The position numbers and the translations under genes were made by a program. Shown piece after piece: positions 59,171-64,000 of a stretch of 64,000 nucleotides of DNA. The notes beneath the pieces were generated by a model. The model was given only the letters and a program-made list of their open reading frames with translations, was not told the DNA's origin and searched no databases. The stretch comes from Lates calcarifer. Taxonomy: Eukaryota; Chordata; Actinopteri; Centropomidae. The first letter of the stretch is position 1. Each line of letters starts with the position of its first letter. The stretch lies in the NCBI RefSeq assembly GCF_001640805.2, contig NC_066852.1, positions 716,861 through 780,860 of the forward strand, read 5' to 3'.

Positions 59171-59837
59171 TGAGCACTTTAATAGGAACACCTGTACACC
59201 TGCTGATTCATGCAATGATCAGTCAAGTCAAGTCAGGTCCAGAGAGACCAAACAGTTCCCACCATGAGCAGCAGGAGGCGACAGCGGTGAGGAAAAACTT
59301 CCTTTTAAGAGGCAGAAACCTTGAGCAGAACCGGACTCAGTGTGGACGTATTTCATCTGTAGAGACCTGTAGAGTCTGATCTGTGACGACAAGCCTCCTG
59401 CTGCTCCCTGAACCCCGCTCAACACCTGCTGCTATATTTAGAAATGATTAGTACTGCTTGTAGTATTACTGCTACTATTACAATTACAACTTTGTCATTA
59501 CTATTATTACCACTATTGTGTTATTGATACCAGTTTACATCTTTATAAGGAATCTGCATTATGCTATGTCCTCCTGTCGCTATTTTGCTTGAGGTTCCTG
59601 CCTCTTTAAAGGAAGTTATTCCTCTCTGCTGTGGCCTAGTGCCGCTCATGGTGGGAACTGTTGGGTCTCTGCCTATAAAACATATAGGTCTAGACCTGCT
59701 CTATAGTCATAGGACCAATACATTTTAAATGCAACAACAACTGTTGAGCAGGATCGTGGGAGCAGCAGGAGGCATGACATCACAGATCAGACTCTTCATT
59801 CGCCAGTCATGTGACAGCAGTGCACACAGAAAATCAC
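59171..59837 (+). mobile_element. Split DNA-transposon fragment interrupted by another repeat
   Basis: The left piece, GAGCACTTTAATAGGAACACCTGTACACCTGCTGATTCATGCAATGATCAG (59171-59225), and the right piece, CGCCAGTCATGTGACAGCAGTGCACACAGAAAATCA (59801-59837), are consecutive parts of a common fish element ('ttattaggaacacctgtacacct...catgcaattatcaatcagccaatcatgtggcagcagtgcaatgcataaaatca'). About 570 bp of a different repeat sits between them. Confidence 0.7.
59236..59795. repeat. Inserted repeat with interleaved inverted arms
   Basis: Arm 1 (59241-59330, GACCAAACAGTTCCCACCATGAGCAGC...GAGGAAAAACTTCC...GGCAGAAACC) pairs with 59585-59670. Arm 2 (59374-59423, GTCTGATCTGTGACG...CCTCCTGCTGCTCCC) pairs with 59743-59792. 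The order is arm 1, arm 2, arm 1', arm 2'. The string is a known teleost dispersed repeat (usually '...ttcctgcctgttaaaaggaagtttttcctc...ctgctcatg...'). Confidence 0.7.
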
Positions 59838-60009
59838 CTCTGTGACAAACCAAAATGTCTGCCACTGATACTGGTTGGTGAGTCAGTTAGAAAACATTTT
59901 ATCTGGAGTCACTGTGAGCGCTCATACAACCAATAACATAGTGTCTTAACATTTCCTGTGTTTGAAAAAGGCAGCAGAGTGATGTGATGGGTATAAAGTC
60001 TAAAATCTA

Positions 60010-60065
60010 AGTCTACCCTGCTGAAGTGTCCTTGAGCATGACACCGACTCCCTACCAGCTCCAGA
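60010..60065 (+). repeat. Possible SINE body relic
   Basis: CTGCTGAAGTGTCCTTGAGCATGACACCGACTCCCTACCAGCTCC matches the body of the SINE type seen at 32.3 kb ('...aagtgtccttgggcaagatactgaacccc...'). The tRNA-like head is missing. Confidence 0.4.
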
Positions 60066-62684
60066 TGACTCTGCAGCTGGCGGTTCCAGCGCCTGGCGGA
60101 GGCAGCCGAGAGGAAACAAAATCATCTCGCAGGAGTCAATTAAATATTTCATCACTTTAATTCGTGCACTGACAGGTGAACTGCACGCTGTCTGCAGGCT
60201 GTGAATAAATGCAGTGGAAAACATTATATACGTGTTAGTGGAGGACGATGCTCTATGTTTGTCAGCGTGTTGAGACTTAAACTGAAATAAGGCACAAATT
60301 TACTTGATAAATAAAAGTGCATCTGATGTTTTTCCTTCTACAGCGTGAAAAGACGACAAGAGCTTTGACAGGGAGGAAAATGATGTGTTACTCTGCACTG
60401 AATGTTGAAGAAGAGACTTTGAACCAACATACAGTACATTTTATTTTAATGAGCAAAGATGGTGATGTCACATTAATAACTCTGTCGGCTCTTCTTGAAA
60501 GAAAGAAAGAAAAGTGCCATTCAGATGAGAAAGGAGTTCTTTTCAGTGCCATCTAACAAAAACAAGACGGAGGAAAATCTCTTTTGAAAATTGCTTCATT
60601 AAACTGGTTTTATGGCTCCTGTTCTCTGAGCTGCAGTGGCAGTGTTTCTAGTTGTACATAGTTTCACTTGGACAAAACATTATAAGGCAGCAACAAAAAA
60701 CGTCTAAATATCAAGATATGACACCTACTGAGCGATGTCAGAGCGCAGGAACATTTGTCAGAAAACTAAATATTCTCTCAAAGCCGAGCTGGCAGCATAA
60801 AGGAGTTTGCATCAAGTGAATAAAAGCAAAGGGATCCATTTATATAGTCCCTGAGTCGAGTTTGAAAGCTTTGTTTTGACCTTGTAGAAAACTGATGATG
60901 AATGTGTCACTTTCCTGAAGCTTTATTGCCTGACAGGATAATAGCAGAGAGAACAGGTGTTTTTAAAAGCACATTAAATGATGGGAGGTTTTTTTCCTGC
61001 CCACAACTCAGAACTGATACAACTCTTACTGTCAAAGCTTAAGTACAGAGGTGATAAATAGAATCTTACAAACTTCACTGTCTCTCTCTCTTTGTCTGAA
61101 ACATCACTGATCACAAACTTTTTACGCTCCTGCGTCAAATAATCAAAACAGGAAGCAGGAAGTAGCGTGACATTCTTTTAGTGCTTTGGAAAGTCAGGGT
61201 GCTGATGTGTACAGCAGTTGTGTGATCAATGAGGCATAAACTGGCACTTCTGTCTCCAACCAGCCATTTGTTCTGGTAACAAACAGAATGAAATGAGGTC
61301 TCCCACAGGCCAGCTCTGGTTACAACAAGCTCCAGAGAACACTAAAGGAGAGAAGAGAAATCATTTAGAAAGCTGCTGGTTAGCGAGCGACACCGCAGAG
61401 ATTTCTTATGAAGCAACATGAGTCACAAAAACAATGGAGCTGATAAAAATTCACCGGTATCATGGTGAGCTCGACAAACGACTCTGTGAGGAATTAGTCT
61501 CTTCGTTCCATCCTTTCTCTCTTTGTCCTCTTCATCTCTGATCCCTACATCACTTTCCCTCTCTCTCACATGTACAAACAACTCAACAACAACACCTCCA
61601 CCTCACTCCCAGCCTGGTTTCTCCACCTCTACTCCAGGACCTCATGTGGTTTTACTCTAAATGCAGAAAACACTGATCTCTGAGGAAATTTAAAACACAT
61701 CATTTCCAGCTGGAGTAACATGCATGCTCTTAAAATAACACCAGTATACCATATTCACATGACAGCTTGACATCCGTCTAAATACCGTCATGATAATATG
61801 CTGTATCCAAATGAGGTCACACTCTGGATTCCTGTTTTTTTTTCTCGCCCCCACAGCCTGATCTCCTCTGATTCTTCCTCTCTGTATGTTCTGCTTCTGT
61901 CACGGCCTTTTATCTCCCTGCCATCCCTGCATCTGACACCTCGCCGCCATTAACATGTCTCCGTAATGTGATTATATCAAGAAGAGCAGAACATCGGTGA
62001 AATCTACTACCAGAGACGCGCTGAAGATCTGAGGAGCTAAACTTTGTCTGCTGGGAGTCTGAGGAGAATGTGGACCTTTTGACTTTTTACATTTTTGGTT
62101 CATTTACTCTCCAACAATGTCCCTCCATGCTCAGTTTTCACTTTCTTTATTTATGATATGCTAAATAAACATAGGCAGTGTTTTTATGTACACGTTGTGA
62201 GACACTGTTGTGTCTCGCTGCAGGCTTTCGAAACACCACAGATACTGTATCTGTAAATAGATGGATAGGAGAGATCCACATTGAAGCCCTGTGACAGACC
62301 TGTCCACCCTGCCTGTAAGACACGACATTTATATGCAATAAACTACAACAGTAAATACGTTTTGTAGGAAGGAGTGTTTACAGCTGCAGTCTGGTCTGTG
62401 GTTCAGGAAACTTTGGGAAAGATCCTGGTTCAGGTTAAACATCAATAAACACATTGCGTCTGAGCTCAGTGTGAACTTTCAGTATCAAACACGTAAAATA
62501 ACAACATCATTTACCTAAAAGTTCCCCTTAATTTAATCAAATCTGACATTACTTCATTGATTCACACTGAAAACCGTAGCAGAAATGTGACGTTTATATT
62601 GAAAGTTTGAGGTAAAATTACATGGAAAATGATAATGTATGTTTTAGGCTTTCATCAGTGAGTTTATGACAGGTGGAGTTCGTT

Positions 62685-62800
62685 ACCTTTGGGCAGAGTC
62701 ACGCTAGTTGTTTCCCTCTGTTTCCAGTCTTTATGCTAAGCTAAGCTAAGCTAACTGAAGTGTCAATCCTCTTATCTAACTCTTAGTAAATCCCGAGGTG
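62685..62800 (+). repeat. Common percomorph short dispersed repeat
   Basis: CTTTGGGCAGAGTCACGCTAGTTGTTTCCCTCTGTTTCCAGTCTTTATGCTAAGCTAAGC...CTCTTATCTAACTCTTAGTAAATC is a diverged copy of a repeat frequent in spiny-rayed fish. It includes an (AAGCT)n run at 62733-62754. Confidence 0.65.
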
Positions 62801-62955
62801 TTAGCTTGTATTGACACCTTGTGATTGTGCTGTGAACAGCAGACCTCACTCTCATTTATTCAGCTTATTTATTTAACTGCAGCTCAAAGTCTCAATAAAA
62901 TGACCACACGCTGTAAAACCAGCCATAATCCCAAATGAAGTTTTGATTCAAGCAG

Positions 62956-62971
62956 CACACACACACACACA
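62956..62971 (+). repeat. (CA)8 microsatellite
   Basis: Eight CA units. Confidence 0.9.
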
Positions 62972-64000
62972 TGGAGTGAATTAGAAGTTTACTGTCAGTT
63001 TTCATGGATAAATTTGTGCTGCAGAGATGTGTTTAATGAGTTGCATTTCATGAGGGAATGAGAAATCTGCGTTTATTGTGTTTATTAGAGACATATTTTA
63101 ATGCCAGACATAAATGTAAGGCCTCTAAATCATATCAGCACACAGTGTTGATATGAGGCGCATGTTAATGTCAGCTGATATTAAAAGGCTCCTTTGTCTC
63201 TCTCTGTTTACATCCCAACAAGGCAGGAAGCCTCGGTGGATATCATCAGTCTCATGGCTCCCAGCAGTCTCACCCACTCCTTTTCTCTCCCTTTATGCCG
63301 TCTTTTTAACTCTTTATGGCCCAGCAGAGCAGCAGAGCTCCCTGAATATCAGGCTGTAATTAAGAAGTTTACAATCAGTCTCTTCATTTAGTCTGGATTC
63401 TTCCCTCTGCAGATTTAAAGAGAGTTGTTAGTTTGATGGTTACAAAGCACATTTTTCACTGGTGTCCTGCCTGAATTAACCCACCTCTCAATACGGTCAT
63501 TATAATGCCACTGCTATAGAAACCACCAGTCATCTCCAGCAGAAGAATTCATATTAACTAATAAAATGACAAAGACCTAAACAATAAAATATCGGTAAAA
63601 TGCATTTCACTCACTGAAACTGCTGATTATTTAACAAACAACAAATGAAAACCAGCCTCTGTTGAGCCAGTGTGGGTTGAGAAAACAGCCATTAAATCTA
63701 ATGCTAACATGTTTGGCTAGCTTGCGCTAGTAGCTACAGATGCGGTTTCTATCCAATCAAATGACTTGAAAATGCCATGACATAAACAGACTGCAGTGCA
63801 GCCAAGAGGAAAGCTATGAGATGCAGAGAATAGACTATGGGGAACAGTTTAATACACATAGTATTAATGAAAACTGCTGATTTAAACAAAAAAAACACCT
63901 GTTGGATGGAGTCAAAGCTCAGACCTGAACCCAGCAGAGCTGCTGTGGTCATACATGTAGAAACAGCCTCATCCTTTCACTCATTTCTGTCATCACAGGC

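Larger units (their letters stand above)
60070..64000. other. Mostly featureless non-coding DNA
   Basis: Apart from the repeat at 62.7 kb and CA run at 62.96 kb, I see pyrimidine-rich patches (61500-61640, 61850-61930) and no exon. Confidence 0.5.

Noticed and set aside
1..64000. CRISPR arrays, operons, phage, toxin or viral genes
   Set aside because: No spaced direct repeats, no tightly packed frames and no recognisable viral proteins. The intron-like, repeat-laden composition is that of a vertebrate chromosome.

Overview
This window looks like nuclear DNA from a ray-finned fish, most likely a percomorph. The case rests on its repeats: Tc1-like transposons, a tRNA-headed SINE, a non-LTR retrotransposon tail ending in (ATGG)n, long CA/TG microsatellites and several short dispersed repeats I know from spiny-rayed fish. 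No prokaryotic, phage, CRISPR or viral system is visible. Most of the 64 kb reads as intron or intergenic DNA. There is no long multi-exon coding block, and the longest open frames behave like chance frames.

Gene content is sparse. The best coding segment is one exon on the minus strand at 27295-27415: an ATG in a strong start context, 40 codons and a GTGAGT donor in phase 1. Its peptide (RRSFSEHVKDSTNKAWDVFW...) resembles an alternative amino terminus of the DLC1/STARD13/STARD8 RhoGAP family, in the part just before the SAM domain. No SAM exon is visible downstream, so the minus-strand DNA from 27.3 kb to position 1 would be its first intron. A CpG-containing promoter-like segment at about 54.0-54.4 kb (YY1-type motif, CCAAT box, near TCTCGCGAGA site) has a possible minus-strand first exon at 54027-54149. 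Weaker candidate exons lie at 58530-58712, 26032-26105 and 15497-15825 (minus) and at 3299-3503 and 46879-47178 (plus). A CpG-rich segment at 9940-10110 may be another promoter.

Repeats, left to right: antisense Tc1-like relic (2.45-2.96 kb); internally deleted Tc1 with joined transposase ends (3.79-4.32 kb); common teleost repeat (5.13-5.30 kb); a dispersed repeat present twice (1.96 and 11.85 kb); a second family in at least four copies in both orientations (12.9, 14.7, 33.6, 36.5 kb); another Tc1-like end (13.3 kb); a palindromic family (17.2 and 32.1 kb); LINE 3' end (24.6-24.9 kb); SINE (32.3 kb); a probable THAP-domain transposon relic (36.7-37.2 kb) with an internally deleted inverted relative (44.1-44.4 kb); a nested insertion built from interleaved inverted repeats (59.2-59.8 kb); and a common short repeat (62.7 kb).

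Unassigned intervals are listed as such. They may contain enhancers. A few motif-dense stretches are flagged, but conservation cannot be judged from one sequence. I found no convincing new multi-gene system. The points most worth checking are the RhoGAP-like alternative first exon, the 54 kb promoter, the THAP relic pair and the interleaved inverted repeats.
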